A DNA stretch of 28,125 nucleotides. Source: Paucidesulfovibrio sp050251775. Its GTDB lineage: Bacteria > Desulfobacterota > Desulfovibrionia > Desulfovibrionales > Desulfovibrionaceae. The position numbers and the translations under genes were made by a program. Each line of letters starts with the position of its first letter. Position 1 is the first letter of the stretch. The stretch is taken from the NCBI GenBank assembly GCA_050251775.1, contig JBFWMD010000049.1, positions 1-28,125 of the forward strand. Reading direction: 5' to 3'. The notes under the pieces were generated by a model. The model had not been told where the DNA came from. It saw nothing but the letters and a program-made list of their open reading frames with translations, and did no database searches. Positions 1-7,977 of the stretch are shown piece after piece.

Positions 1-351
1 CCGGAATGCCTTGCCTATCCGCCCTGGCTCGCGCCCCGCGCCCGGGAAATGGAACTGCTCACGGCCCTGCCCGAACAAGGCCTGGGTCGCGCCGTTTTCG
101 GCCTGCGTCTGGCAGCCAACGGAGCCGTGCAAATCCGGGCCATGCTCCGCCCGCCACTGCTGCGCTGCCGGGTCTATGCGGAACAACCGCTCAATGCCGC
201 GCGGCTCGCGCCACTTTTGGCATGCGCCCTGCCCTGCCCCGCCGGGCAATGGTCGTTGGAATGCCACAGCGCGGAACAGATGCCCAAACGGTTTCGCGGC
301 GGGGTGCTGGCGGAAATTCTGACGCCGACTCCTGCGGAATTTTCCTTCTGA
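1..351 (+). CDS. C-terminal part of an unknown protein
   Basis: An open frame enters from the left edge and stops with TGA at 349-351, giving about 116 residues without an in-frame stop. Codons favour G or C at the third position as in the neighbouring genes, which supports real coding. The protein end is rich in Leu, Ala, Pro and Arg, with scattered cysteines and no motif I recognise. The first ATG in this frame is at 49, but the frame is open upstream of it, so the true start is probably outside the window. It converges on lpxC. Function unknown. Confidence 0.55.
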   Translation, partial: PECLAYPPWLAPRAREMELLTALPEQGLGRAVFGLRLAANGAVQIRAMLRPPLLRCRVYAEQPLNAARLAPLLACALPCPAGQWSLECHSAEQMPKRFRGGVLAEILTPTPAEFSF

Positions 352-391
352 TTTTGGCCCGCACTCCCAGGGCGACCTCTGGCCCGTGCCC

Positions 392-421
392 CAAATAAAA
401 AACCCCGCCGAAGCGGGGTTT
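392..421 (-). terminator. Intrinsic terminator of lpxC
   Basis: A perfect 8-bp stem (401-408 with 413-420) with loop CGAA is followed on the minus strand by a run of six T. It lies 30 bases past the lpxC stop. The plus-strand side lacks a clear T run, so it mainly serves lpxC. Confidence 0.9.
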
Positions 422-451
422 GCTGCTGGAACTGAAATTCCGAAGAAAAAC

Positions 452-1372
452 TCAGGCGGGAACCGCCACGACTCCGAGCACCTCCAGTTCCTCTTCCTTC
501 GCTGCGGGCGCGGGCAGCGTGCCCACAACCTCTTCCAGGTATTCCGAGGCATTGGCCACCAAGTGGCGCAGGAACATGTTGTTTAGTTCGTGACCGGAGG
601 CAAAGACCTCGAACCGGCCCAGAAGCGGACGGTTGAGCACGGCGATGTCGCCGATGAAGTCGAGCAGCTTGTGGCGCACAAACTCGTCTTCGTAGCGCAG
701 TCCCTCGGCGTTGAGCACCGCGTACTCGTCGAGCACCACGGCGTTGTCCAGGGAGCCGCCCAGGGCGAGACCATTGGCATGCAGGTATTCCACCTCGCGC
801 AAAAAGCCGAAGGTCCGGGCCTTGGCCACTTCGGCGGCGAAGCACTCCGGGGTGATTTCCACTTCCAGGCGCTGGCGACCGATGACCGGGTGCGCGAATT
901 CAATGGTATAATCGACGAGCAGGCCGTCATAAGGAAACGCCTTGACGTACTTGCCATCCTTTTCAAAAGTCATGACTTTTTTCACGGCCAGGGCCTTGCG
1001 GGGTTTGCCCAGTCGGCGAAGGCCGGCCTGCTTGAGGAGGTAGACAAAGGGCGCAGCACTGCCGTCCATGATCGGAAGTTCGCGTCCATCCACATCAATG
1101 AGGATGTTGTCGATGCCCATGCCACGAACCGCAGCCATGAGGTGCTCCACGGTGGACACGGACTCGGAACCGTTACCCAGGGTGGTGGCCAGGCCCGTGC
1201 TGACGACCAGCTCCGGAGTGGGCGTCAGGAACGCGGACCCCGAACCGTTGCGGACGGAAAAAAGAATACCCGTGTCCTCGGTGGCGGGACGCAGGGTCAG
1301 GCTGACTTGCTTGCCGCTATGGAGACCGATTCCGGTGCAGCGTGTGGTGGTGCGAATGGTGGTTTGTAGCAT
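452..1372 (-). CDS. lpxC: UDP-3-O-acyl-N-acetylglucosamine deacetylase LpxC
   Basis: This is the zinc amidase that carries out the committed step of lipid A synthesis, deacetylating UDP-3-O-acyl-GlcNAc in the cytoplasm. The 306-residue length is normal. The zinc ligands are visible: His77 in STVEHLMAAVRGMG, and His234 and Asp238 in RHKLLDFIGDIAVL. The catalytic His261 lies in ASGHELNNMFLRHL, and the IMDGSAAPFV and LGGSLDNAVVLD blocks are present. I chose the ATG at 1372 because GAGGAG lies just upstream and the protein begins as the family does; a longer in-frame start at 1501 would add an unrelated 43-residue leader. It is the last gene of the minus-strand run after prmC, 159 bases away. It implies a Gram-negative outer membrane with LPS. 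Confidence 0.97.
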   Translation of the reverse strand: MLQTTIRTTTRCTGIGLHSGKQVSLTLRPATEDTGILFSVRNGSGSAFLTPTPELVVSTGLATTLGNGSESVSTVEHLMAAVRGMGIDNILIDVDGRELPIMDGSAAPFVYLLKQAGLRRLGKPRKALAVKKVMTFEKDGKYVKAFPYDGLLVDYTIEFAHPVIGRQRLEVEITPECFAAEVAKARTFGFLREVEYLHANGLALGGSLDNAVVLDEYAVLNAEGLRYEDEFVRHKLLDFIGDIAVLNRPLLGRFEVFASGHELNNMFLRHLVANASEYLEEVVGTLPAPAAKEEELEVLGVVAVPA

Positions 1373-1494
1373 GTCTCCTCCTGAATCCCCTAGAGCAAGA
1401 AAAATACCAACATCAGCAGGAAGCATATCAAGCCGTAATTGCAGGACATCGTAGCAAGATGACCAACAAGAAAACTGTGTCCTTTTCGCCAATC

Positions 1495-1510
1495 GTCGCA
1501 AGCGTGCGAC
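1495..1510. repeat. Perfect inverted repeat between prmC and lpxC
   Basis: A 6-bp perfect palindromic stem (GTCGCA / TGCGAC) with a four-base loop lies 23 bases past the prmC stop. No T run follows on the minus strand, so it is not a standard terminator. Its role is unknown. Confidence 0.35.
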
Positions 1511-1531
1511 AGGGTCGAAGCATTTCCACCA

Positions 1532-2398
1532 CTAAGAGCTGCGCTTGCGCGCCGCAAGAATCCGATCCCGCCCGGCCAAATCCTGAAGCACGCGCACATC
1601 CCCCAGTCCCAGGCTCCTGTCCCGTAGCACGTCCGCTCCTGCCAGACCTTGCAGCCAGCCGATCTCCACAAACAGGGAGCCACCGGGCCGAAGCGCGGCT
1701 GCGGCGTGCGGGGCCAGCCCCCGCAGGTGGTCCAGCCCGTCGCCCATGGCCGCGCCGCTGACCAGCGCGCTCCGAGGTTCGAAATCCGCCACTTCGCGGC
1801 TTAACTCTTCATATTCCGCCCAGGTCACATAGGGCGGGTTGGCCACGATGAGATCCAATCCGGTTTCCGGAAGCGGCTCGGTGAAATCCGCCCGCAGAAA
1901 CCGGACCCGCTCCGCCACGCCGAGACGGCGCGCATTGTCGCAAGCGATTTCCAGGGCCTCGTCGCTGCGGTCCACGGCCAGACCGGCCGACCGGGGAAAG
2001 ATGTGGGCCAGGGCCACTGCCAGCGCGCCCGAACCGGTTCCCAAATCCATGAACCGCAGCGGCTCGGATTCCTCAAAACATCTGCGGACCTCGTCCACAA
2101 TCAGTTCGGTTTCAGGCCGGGGAATGAGCACGCCCGGCCCCACCCGGAAAGACAGGCCGTAGAATTCCCGTTCCCCGAGGATATAGGCCACGGGTTCGCC
2201 CGAGGCCCGCCGCGCCACCAGCGCGTCGAAGGTTGCAATTTCCCCGGCGCTCAGTTCCCTCCGGCTTTCCGTAAGCACCCGGACGGAATTCAGGTCCAGC
2301 GCCCGACCCGCCAGCAGCCGCGCGGAAAGCCCCGGCGAATCCACGCCCGCCTCCGTCAGTCTGTCTTCGGCGGTCCGCAAGGCCTCGCGCAACGTCAT
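1532..2398 (-). CDS. prmC: Release factor glutamine methyltransferase PrmC (HemK)
   Basis: It N5-methylates the glutamine of the GGQ motif of peptide release factors using S-adenosylmethionine. The protein has 288 residues: an N-terminal helical substrate domain (about 1-80) and a Rossmann methyltransferase domain with the SAM motif DLGTGSG (118-124) and the family's catalytic NPPY (187-190). The ATG at 2398 was chosen for AGGAGA just upstream; an in-frame GTG at 2431 would add 11 residues not seen in the family. Its substrate gene prfA lies directly upstream on the same strand, the usual prfA-prmC pairing, but a terminator sits between them. Confidence 0.95.
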   Translation of the reverse strand: MTLREALRTAEDRLTEAGVDSPGLSARLLAGRALDLNSVRVLTESRRELSAGEIATFDALVARRASGEPVAYILGEREFYGLSFRVGPGVLIPRPETELIVDEVRRCFEESEPLRFMDLGTGSGALAVALAHIFPRSAGLAVDRSDEALEIACDNARRLGVAERVRFLRADFTEPLPETGLDLIVANPPYVTWAEYEELSREVADFEPRSALVSGAAMGDGLDHLRGLAPHAAAALRPGGSLFVEIGWLQGLAGADVLRDRSLGLGDVRVLQDLAGRDRILAARKRSS

Positions 2399-2433
2399 GC
2401 CACTCTCCTGATGTCTTCTCTGAAATACCAACG

Positions 2434-2483
2434 AAAAAAACGCCCGCTCCGAACACGCTGACAGCGTTCCGGCATCGGACGTT
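2434..2483 (-). terminator. Terminator between prfA and prmC
   Basis: On the minus strand a long interrupted hairpin, with an outer 8-bp stem including one G-U and inner CCG/AAC/GCT stretches with small bulges, is followed by a run of T (A at 2434-2440 on the plus strand). It lies 40 bases past the prfA stop. It should lower transcription into prmC unless read through. Confidence 0.7.
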
Positions 2484-2523
2484 TCCCTATGCCGCGCGGG
2501 ACGCCGGCGCGGCAGTGCCTGGC

Positions 2524-3594
<1,071 letters not shown>

Positions 3595-4557
3595 TTAGGC
3601 GCCCTCCTCGGATATGGCGCATTGCAGGGCGGCGATGGCCACCTCGATCTGTGCGTCGTCCGGCTCCTTGGTGGTCAGCCCCTGGAGCAGCAGGCCGGGC
3701 CAGCAGAGCATGCGGCACATGAAATTCTTATGGAATTTGCCGGAAAACCGGATCAGCTCATATGAAAGGCAGCTGACCGGAACCATCAGCACCAGCTTCA
3801 GACCCACGATGTAAAGATGCTTGAGCACAAAGACTTCGGGAGCCCAGAGCCGCAGCAGCAAGGGGACCAGCACCGCGAACAGGATGATGGACAGGGCCAG
3901 AACAAAGAGCAGAAAGGCCGTTCCGCACCGGGGATGCAGGCGGCTGTAGCCCCGCGCGCTGGCTGGAGTCAGTTCCGCCCCGCTCTCGAAGGTCCAGATG
4001 GTTTTGTGTTCCGCGCCATGGTACTGAAAAACACGACGAATGTCGGGCATGTAGGAAATGGCCAGGATGTAGCCCACGAACAGGAGCATCTTGAAGAGGC
4101 CGTCCCAGGCGTGGAACGAAAGCGCGTCCACATCCCCGCCCAGCCCCCACCACTCCATGACGATGGAGAAAAAATGGGGCAGGACCACGAAGAGTCCCAG
4201 GGCAAAGCCCAGAGCCACCACGAGGGTGAGCACGAGATGCCACGTGGAGAGCCCGCTCGATTCCTCGCCGGTCTCCTCATCCTCTTCCACGAGCGCCTCG
4301 CTGGCCGACCAGTTCAAGGCCTTGATGCCGTTGACCATGGTTTCCAGCAGCACGGGAAACCCACGCACAAAAGGCTTTTTCAACAGGGGGTGGCTGGTCA
4401 GCGAGAACCAGGGCCGCACCTCGACCTTGATCTCCCCGTCCGGACGGCGAACAGCAATGGCCAGACGGTCGCGGGCGCGCATCATCACGCCCTCGATCAC
4501 AGCTTGCCCGCCCACCGAAAGCTTCGGCGCGGCAAGGAGAAGACGACTCAATTTCAC
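3595..4557 (-). CDS. DUF1385 (YqhQ-type) membrane protein
   Basis: A 320-residue protein of the DUF1385/YqhQ family, whose biochemical role is not settled. The conserved N-terminal SVGGQAVIEGVMMRA and the central YHGAEHKTI and RLHPRCGTAFL blocks are present; the His and Glu residues in these have led to its description as a predicted metal-dependent enzyme. About four hydrophobic segments (roughly residues 107-128, 153-172, 211-235 and 245-262) make it an inner-membrane protein. The start is GTG at 4557 with GAGGTT upstream. Its place between rpmE and prfA is a widely conserved gene order. The stop is followed without a gap by the prfA start. Confidence 0.88.
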   Translation of the reverse strand: MKLSRLLLAAPKLSVGGQAVIEGVMMRARDRLAIAVRRPDGEIKVEVRPWFSLTSHPLLKKPFVRGFPVLLETMVNGIKALNWSASEALVEEDEETGEESSGLSTWHLVLTLVVALGFALGLFVVLPHFFSIVMEWWGLGGDVDALSFHAWDGLFKMLLFVGYILAISYMPDIRRVFQYHGAEHKTIWTFESGAELTPASARGYSRLHPRCGTAFLLFVLALSIILFAVLVPLLLRLWAPEVFVLKHLYIVGLKLVLMVPVSCLSYELIRFSGKFHKNFMCRMLCWPGLLLQGLTTKEPDDAQIEVAIAALQCAISEEGA

Positions 4558-4663
4558 GGGAACCTCACTGTGGAAAGACGTTCAGCCACCCACCGAGGAT
4601 AATGTCTGCCCGGAAAAAGTAAAGCGCGCCGCATCCGGCCTCGGAACTTTCCGGACAAACAAG

Positions 4664-4693
4664 AAAACCTCCATTGGGAAAGCCCAATAGAGG
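4664..4693 (-). terminator. Terminator or attenuator after rpmE
   Basis: An 11-bp stem with one mismatch (4668-4678 with 4683-4693, loop AAAG) is followed on the minus strand by TTTTCTT. It sits between rpmE and the DUF1385 gene, and may limit how much of the strong rpmE transcription passes into the downstream genes. Confidence 0.8.
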
Positions 4694-4724
4694 CATTTCT
4701 TGCGGCCAGGGCCGAAGAAGAAGG

Positions 4725-4943
4725 CTAATTCTTTTCCTGCCCGAACTGCGCGTACTTCTTGCGGAAGCGGTCGATGCGACCGGCGGTGTCCACAAAGCGC
4801 TGCTTGCCGGTGTAGAAGGGATGGCACTGGGAGCAGATTTCAAGCTCAAGTTTCTCGCCCTTGGTGGTGAGAATCTCGGCCTCGTAGCCGCAGTGGCAGG
4901 TAATCTTGGCCTTGAACAGCTTGGGATGGATATCCTTTTTCAT
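4725..4943 (-). CDS. rpmE: 50S ribosomal protein L31
   Basis: A large-subunit ribosomal protein of 72 residues, the normal size. It is the zinc-containing (C+) type: CHC at residues 16-18 and CSQC at 37-40 supply the metal cysteines. The family features MKKDIHP at the start and FYTGKQRFVDTAGRIDRF near the end are present. ATG at 4943 has GGAGA upstream. A strong promoter lies about 35 bases upstream and a terminator follows the gene. Confidence 0.98.
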   Translation of the reverse strand: MKKDIHPKLFKAKITCHCGYEAEILTTKGEKLELEICSQCHPFYTGKQRFVDTAGRIDRFRKKYAQFGQEKN

Positions 4944-4978
4944 GACGGTCTCCTGTCATTGATTGCGTGAAGCAGAGT

Positions 4979-5007
4979 TGTATATCCGCATGTCGCCCGT
5001 TTGGCAA
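4979..5007 (-). promoter_or_regulatory. Sigma-70-type promoter of rpmE
   Basis: On the minus strand, TTGCCA (5007-5002) and TATACA (4984-4979) are separated by 17 bases, a near-consensus housekeeping promoter ending 35 bases before the rpmE ATG. Confidence 0.75.
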
Positions 5008-5012
5008 GGGAC

Positions 5013-5033
5013 AATCGCGCTGATTCCGCGATT
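5013..5033. repeat. Inverted repeat at the end of the permease gene
   Basis: A perfect 7-bp inverted repeat AATCGCG / CGCGATT with a seven-base spacer overlaps the permease stop codon. No T run follows on the minus strand. It also sits just upstream of the rpmE -35 box. It may be a weak terminator or a protein-binding site. Confidence 0.35.
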
Positions 5034-6223
5034 TATCCCTTGAAAAACGCCCTTGCCGCGCCGCGCACGCCCAGGTGCAGCACGCAGGTTCCAAGAATCG
5101 TGACCAGGGTCGGCCCGACCACGAGTCCGTAGGGCTTCAGCTGATAATACAGTGCGACGCCGAGCGCAAGGCTCAGGGTGGCTGCGGGGTCCCAGACCGT
5201 TTCGCGCCGGTCCGCGCGCAGCACGAAGTAGTCCATGAGCAGAATGGCGATCAGCGGAGCAAAGACCGAACCGAGCAGATAGAGAAACCACTCGTATTCC
5301 GTGATGGGCACGAACATGGCCAGCACGGTCCCGATGGCGGCGAAGCCCACCGAGGTCCAGCGGCGACTGAGCTTCGGGAAGACGTTCAAGGTCGAGACCG
5401 CCGCGGAATAGACATCCAGAAACGTGGTCGTGACCGTGGAAAGGCCGATGACGCCCAGGGCGGCAAGCCCGAGGTTGGCCGCGAGCATCATCCGGGCCGG
5501 GTCGAAGCTGCCGGAGTGCAGCGCGCCGAGAATGCCGATGCCGTACATCCAACAACTGCCGAGCAGATAGCCCAGGAGCGGGGCCAGCCAGGAGGCCGTA
5601 CGCGATTTGGCCATGCTGGTGTAGTCGGCGATGAGCGGGAACCAGGACAGGGGCATGATGATGGCCATTTCAAATCCGAAATGGAACGCACCCTGCCCGC
5701 CCGTGGCGGCAACCGGTTCGGGACTGTTCAGCAGCACCCAGCTGAGCACCACGGTGAGCACGAGCAACAGGCTCACCGCCACCATGTTCAGCCACTTGAA
5801 CCCGCGCACCCCGAGAAAGACCCAGAAGGCGATGCACGCGCCCACAACGGCCGAGAGCAGCGCCTGGTTGTCAAAGCCCCAAAGCTGGCTGGTCAGCCCG
5901 TTCAGGGCGCTCCCGCCGAGCAGAACCATCCAGGCGGTCCAACCCAGGAGCTGGAGCACGTTGATGCCGGAGATCAGCCAGGATCCCTGTCGCCCGAAGG
6001 AGATGCGCGTGGACATGATCGCGGGCAGGCGTTCGCGGAAGCCGATCCAGCCCGCCAGCACCAGGAGCGAGGTTCCGGCCATGTGCCCCAGAACGTTGGC
6101 CCACATGGCCCGCTCCAGGCCCAGTCCGGCCAGCAGGCCGCCAGTGAGGATCTCGGCCACGGACACGGCCGCGCCGAACCAGAGAAAAAAGAGATTGGCA
6201 AAGGAAAGCTGCTGCTTGGACAT
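5033..6223 (-). CDS. cytX: Cytosine/purine-type permease, probable hydroxymethylpyrimidine transporter CytX
   Basis: An integral membrane permease of the NCS1 (cytosine/purines/uracil/thiamine/allantoin) family with about 12 hydrophobic segments and 396 residues. The N-terminal FANLFFLWFGAAVSVAEILTG segment is typical of the CytX branch. A TPP riboswitch directly upstream makes a thiamine-related substrate the best assignment, most likely the HMP pyrimidine precursor, imported for thiamine salvage. ATG at 6223 was chosen since the membrane protein proper starts there; longer in-frame starts (to 6337) would lie inside the riboswitch. The U run of the riboswitch terminator touches this start codon. 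No thiamine biosynthesis genes are adjacent. Confidence 0.85.
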   Translation of the reverse strand: MSKQQLSFANLFFLWFGAAVSVAEILTGGLLAGLGLERAMWANVLGHMAGTSLLVLAGWIGFRERLPAIMSTRISFGRQGSWLISGINVLQLLGWTAWMVLLGGSALNGLTSQLWGFDNQALLSAVVGACIAFWVFLGVRGFKWLNMVAVSLLLVLTVVLSWVLLNSPEPVAATGGQGAFHFGFEMAIIMPLSWFPLIADYTSMAKSRTASWLAPLLGYLLGSCWMYGIGILGALHSGSFDPARMMLAANLGLAALGVIGLSTVTTTFLDVYSAAVSTLNVFPKLSRRWTSVGFAAIGTVLAMFVPITEYEWFLYLLGSVFAPLIAILLMDYFVLRADRRETVWDPAATLSLALGVALYYQLKPYGLVVGPTLVTILGTCVLHLGVRGAARAFFKG

Positions 6224-6260
6224 AAAAAAGCCCCTTTGGGGAAAAGTTCCAGGGGCACTG
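6224..6260 (-). terminator. Expression platform: riboswitch terminator touching the cytX start
   Basis: On the minus strand a GC stem (GCCCCT paired with AGGGGC, or the tighter CCCC-AAA-GGGG) is followed by six T and then directly by ATG. The only plausible Shine-Dalgarno bases (AGGGG) form the 3' arm of the stem. Formation of the hairpin could therefore both end transcription and hide the ribosome-binding site. Confidence 0.7.
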
Positions 6261-6287
6261 CGCGAAAAGAGGTGCAAGGAGGTCTGC

Positions 6288-6372
6288 GCCAGATTCCGTA
6301 CGGCAGTGCGAACTGCTTCACGTTCCAAGGGTATCATCTCAGCTTCGGATCCACCGAAGCACCCCTATCGGC
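6288..6372 (-). promoter_or_regulatory. TPP (THI-box) riboswitch
   Basis: Read on the minus strand, the conserved elements appear in order: a P1 half GCCGAT, GGGGTGC, a P3 hairpin (CTTCGG..CCGAAG), the hallmark CTGAGATGATACCCTTGGAAC, a P4/P5 arm with GCAG-TTCGCA-CTGC, CGTACGG, and ATCTGGC closing P1. It binds thiamine pyrophosphate and should switch off the downstream permease when TPP is abundant. The P4 side differs from the common CCTGATC consensus (here CGTGAAGC), but it aligns base for base without gaps. Confidence 0.9.
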
Positions 6373-6411
6373 TGGCATGTTGTCTAGCAGAAAGCGGTTG
6401 CGGGGGCAAGC

Positions 6412-6445
6412 GGGCCGGACGCCTCCCAAAGGAAACGCCCGACCC
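6412..6445 (-). other. Strand-specific RNA hairpin after mscS
   Basis: On the minus strand a 15-bp stem with a four-base loop forms completely if G-U pairs are allowed (four of 15). On the plus strand the same four positions would be A-C mismatches. It lies 21 bases past the mscS stop and 40 bases before the riboswitch. No T run follows it, so it could be a non-canonical terminator or an mRNA 3'-end protector. Confidence 0.5.
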
Positions 6446-6466
6446 CGAAAAAACACAAAGGGATTG

Positions 6467-7303
6467 CTACTTTTCGTTGAAGAGATGCACATCCTGCTGC
6501 GGGAAGGGAATGGAGACGCCTTCCGCGTCAAAGGTTTCCTTGATGGCCCGAATCAGGTCGAAGCGCACGGCCCAGTAGTCGCCCGTGGCCACCCAGGGCC
6601 GGACCACGAAGTTCACGCTGCTGTCAGCCAGCTCCGAGACCGCCACCGTGGGCGCGGGGGTCTTGAGAATGCGGGCATCAGCGGCCACAAGCCGCTCCAG
6701 GATGCCCTGGGCCTTGGAAATCTTGTCGCTGTAGCCAATGCCCACCACCAGATCGATGCGCCGGGTGTCGTTGGCTGTGACGTTGACGATGATCCCGCCC
6801 GTAATGCTGGAGTTGGGCACGTAGACCTTCTGGTTGTCCGGGGTGGCCAGCTCGGTGTTGAAGAGATTCACGGCCACGACCGTGCCCGAAGTGCCCGCCA
6901 CCGTGACGTAGTCGCCCACGCGGAAGAAGCGGAAGAGGATCAGCAGCACGCCGGACGCGAAGTTGGACAGGGAATCCTTGAGGGCCAGGCCCACGGCCAG
7001 ACCGGCGGCGCCGAGAACAGCCAGGAAGGAGGTCACGTTGATGCCGAGCTGGCCGAGCGCGGCTATGCCCACCACGGTCACCAGCAGGTAATAGACCATG
7101 TTGCGCACGAAACTGATCAGGGTCTCGTCCACCTTGACCCGCGCCATGAGCCGCCCCACAAGGGCCGAGACCCGGCGTGAAATGACCAGGCCCGCATAAA
7201 AAATGGCCAGCGCCACGATCAGGCGGACGCCGTATTCTCCGACCCAGAGCGAAAGCCTCTGGGATAAGAACTGCAAAGTGCCCATAATATCGAAATATTC
7301 CAT
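6467..7303 (-). CDS. mscS: Small-conductance mechanosensitive channel (MscS family)
   Basis: An inner-membrane channel that opens on membrane tension to release solutes during hypo-osmotic shock. It has 278 residues, near the 286 of E. coli MscS. There are two N-terminal hydrophobic segments (about 24-45 and 65-85) and the pore helix GAAGLAVGLALKDSLSNFASG. The beta domain follows, with FRVGDYVTVAGTSGTVVAVNLFNTEL and the conserved PNSSI block. ATG at 7303 was chosen for GGGGAGG eight bases upstream; the 23 residues of the longer frame are unlike the family. It lies upstream of the riboswitch on the same strand but is unlikely to be functionally tied to it. Confidence 0.93.
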   Translation of the reverse strand: MEYFDIMGTLQFLSQRLSLWVGEYGVRLIVALAIFYAGLVISRRVSALVGRLMARVKVDETLISFVRNMVYYLLVTVVGIAALGQLGINVTSFLAVLGAAGLAVGLALKDSLSNFASGVLLILFRFFRVGDYVTVAGTSGTVVAVNLFNTELATPDNQKVYVPNSSITGGIIVNVTANDTRRIDLVVGIGYSDKISKAQGILERLVAADARILKTPAPTVAVSELADSSVNFVVRPWVATGDYWAVRFDLIRAIKETFDAEGVSIPFPQQDVHLFNEK

Positions 7304-7436
7304 TTCAATTCCTCCCCTGGGATGTGATACGACCACGGTTTCCGCCCGATACACTTCGGACGCCCCCCCCACTCAAAACGTGGTCGGTCTAGCACACATC
7401 GAACGTTCAGTGGAAGAACCAATCAACGCGTCGCAC

Positions 7437-7468
7437 AAAAAAAGGCGGAAGCCGAAGCCTCCGCCTTT
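7437..7468 (-). terminator. Strong intrinsic terminator of dsrC
   Basis: On the minus strand a 12-bp stem (one G-U) with a TTCG tetraloop (stem at 7441-7468) is followed by seven T. It lies 20 bases past the dsrC stop. UUCG loop, long stem and U run together make a very efficient stop, so dsrC is transcribed alone. Confidence 0.93.
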
Positions 7469-7488
7469 AAAAGCCAGCGTCGCGCGAA

Positions 7489-7806
7489 TTACACGCAGCC
7501 GGTGGGCTTGGGCAGGCCAGCCATCTTGCAGGCTCCCTTGCCAGGGCCGGACGGAAACAGCTCGTAGATCTGCTTCAGCTTGAAGCCGGTGACCTTGGAA
7601 AGAATGCGCACCATGGGAGCGATGCCGTTCTTCTTGTAGTAGTCCTGCAGGAACTCGATGACCTTCTGGTGGTCAGGGGAGATCTCGGCGATGCCCTCCT
7701 GCTCCTTGACGTACTCGACCCAGTCCGGGGTCCAGGTGTCAAAGCTCTGCAGGAAACCGTCCTCGTCAACTTCAAAGGATTTCCCTTTGTACTCGATAGA
7801 AGCCAT
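7489..7806 (-). CDS. dsrC: Sulfite-reductase-associated sulfur carrier DsrC
   Basis: DsrC is the protein co-substrate of dissimilatory sulfite reductase DsrAB: its two C-terminal cysteines carry sulfite-derived sulfur as a trisulfide that is reduced at the membrane by DsrMKJOP. The 105-residue protein has both cysteines, Cys93 in KGACKMAG and the penultimate Cys104 in PTGCV, with the exact ten-residue spacing of true DsrC and not the one-cysteine TusE form. ATG at 7806 has GGAGG upstream. The gene stands alone with its own promoter, structured leader and strong terminator, away from dsrAB, as is common in Desulfovibrio. This is the clearest sign of a sulfate or sulfite reducer. Confidence 0.97.
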   Translation of the reverse strand: MASIEYKGKSFEVDEDGFLQSFDTWTPDWVEYVKEQEGIAEISPDHQKVIEFLQDYYKKNGIAPMVRILSKVTGFKLKQIYELFPSGPGKGACKMAGLPKPTGCV

Positions 7807-7835
7807 ATCCTTTCCTCCTGGTTGGTTGAATGCCT

Positions 7836-7902
7836 TTCGGCGTCAACGCCACTCCCGGAAAAACCGGGCTGTTCCCTATACGATCAGCGACGATCCGTCG
7901 CT
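7836..7902 (-). promoter_or_regulatory. Structured 5' leader of dsrC
   Basis: Three short inverted repeats follow each other in the minus-strand leader: AGCGACG/CGTCGCT (7886-7902), CCCGG-A5-CCGGG (7854-7868) and GGCGT/ACGCC (7839-7850). The last ends 19 bases before GGAGG. They may stabilise the mRNA or take part in regulation; no known riboswitch class is recognised. Confidence 0.5.
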
Positions 7903-7926
7903 TGACGACCACACGATTCACACATT

Positions 7927-7955
7927 GGGATAAATGCACAGGCCCGAGATGTCAA
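7927..7955 (-). promoter_or_regulatory. Promoter of dsrC
   Basis: Minus strand: perfect TTGACA (7955-7950), 17-base spacer, TATCCC (7932-7927). A start near 7920 would give a leader of about 110 bases. The -10 box matches only its first three bases. Confidence 0.55.
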
Positions 7956-7977
7956 TACTCTGCTTGGAATTGCTCGG

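Noticed and set aside
452..1501. Longer LpxC of 349 residues
   Set aside because: The extra 43 residues are unlike LpxC and the internal ATG at 1372 has the proper ribosome-binding site.
5075..7180. 701-residue open frame on the plus strand
   Set aside because: It lies antisense to the permease, the riboswitch and mscS, all well supported; the product is a low-complexity Arg/Gly/His/Gln-rich shadow of GC-rich codons.
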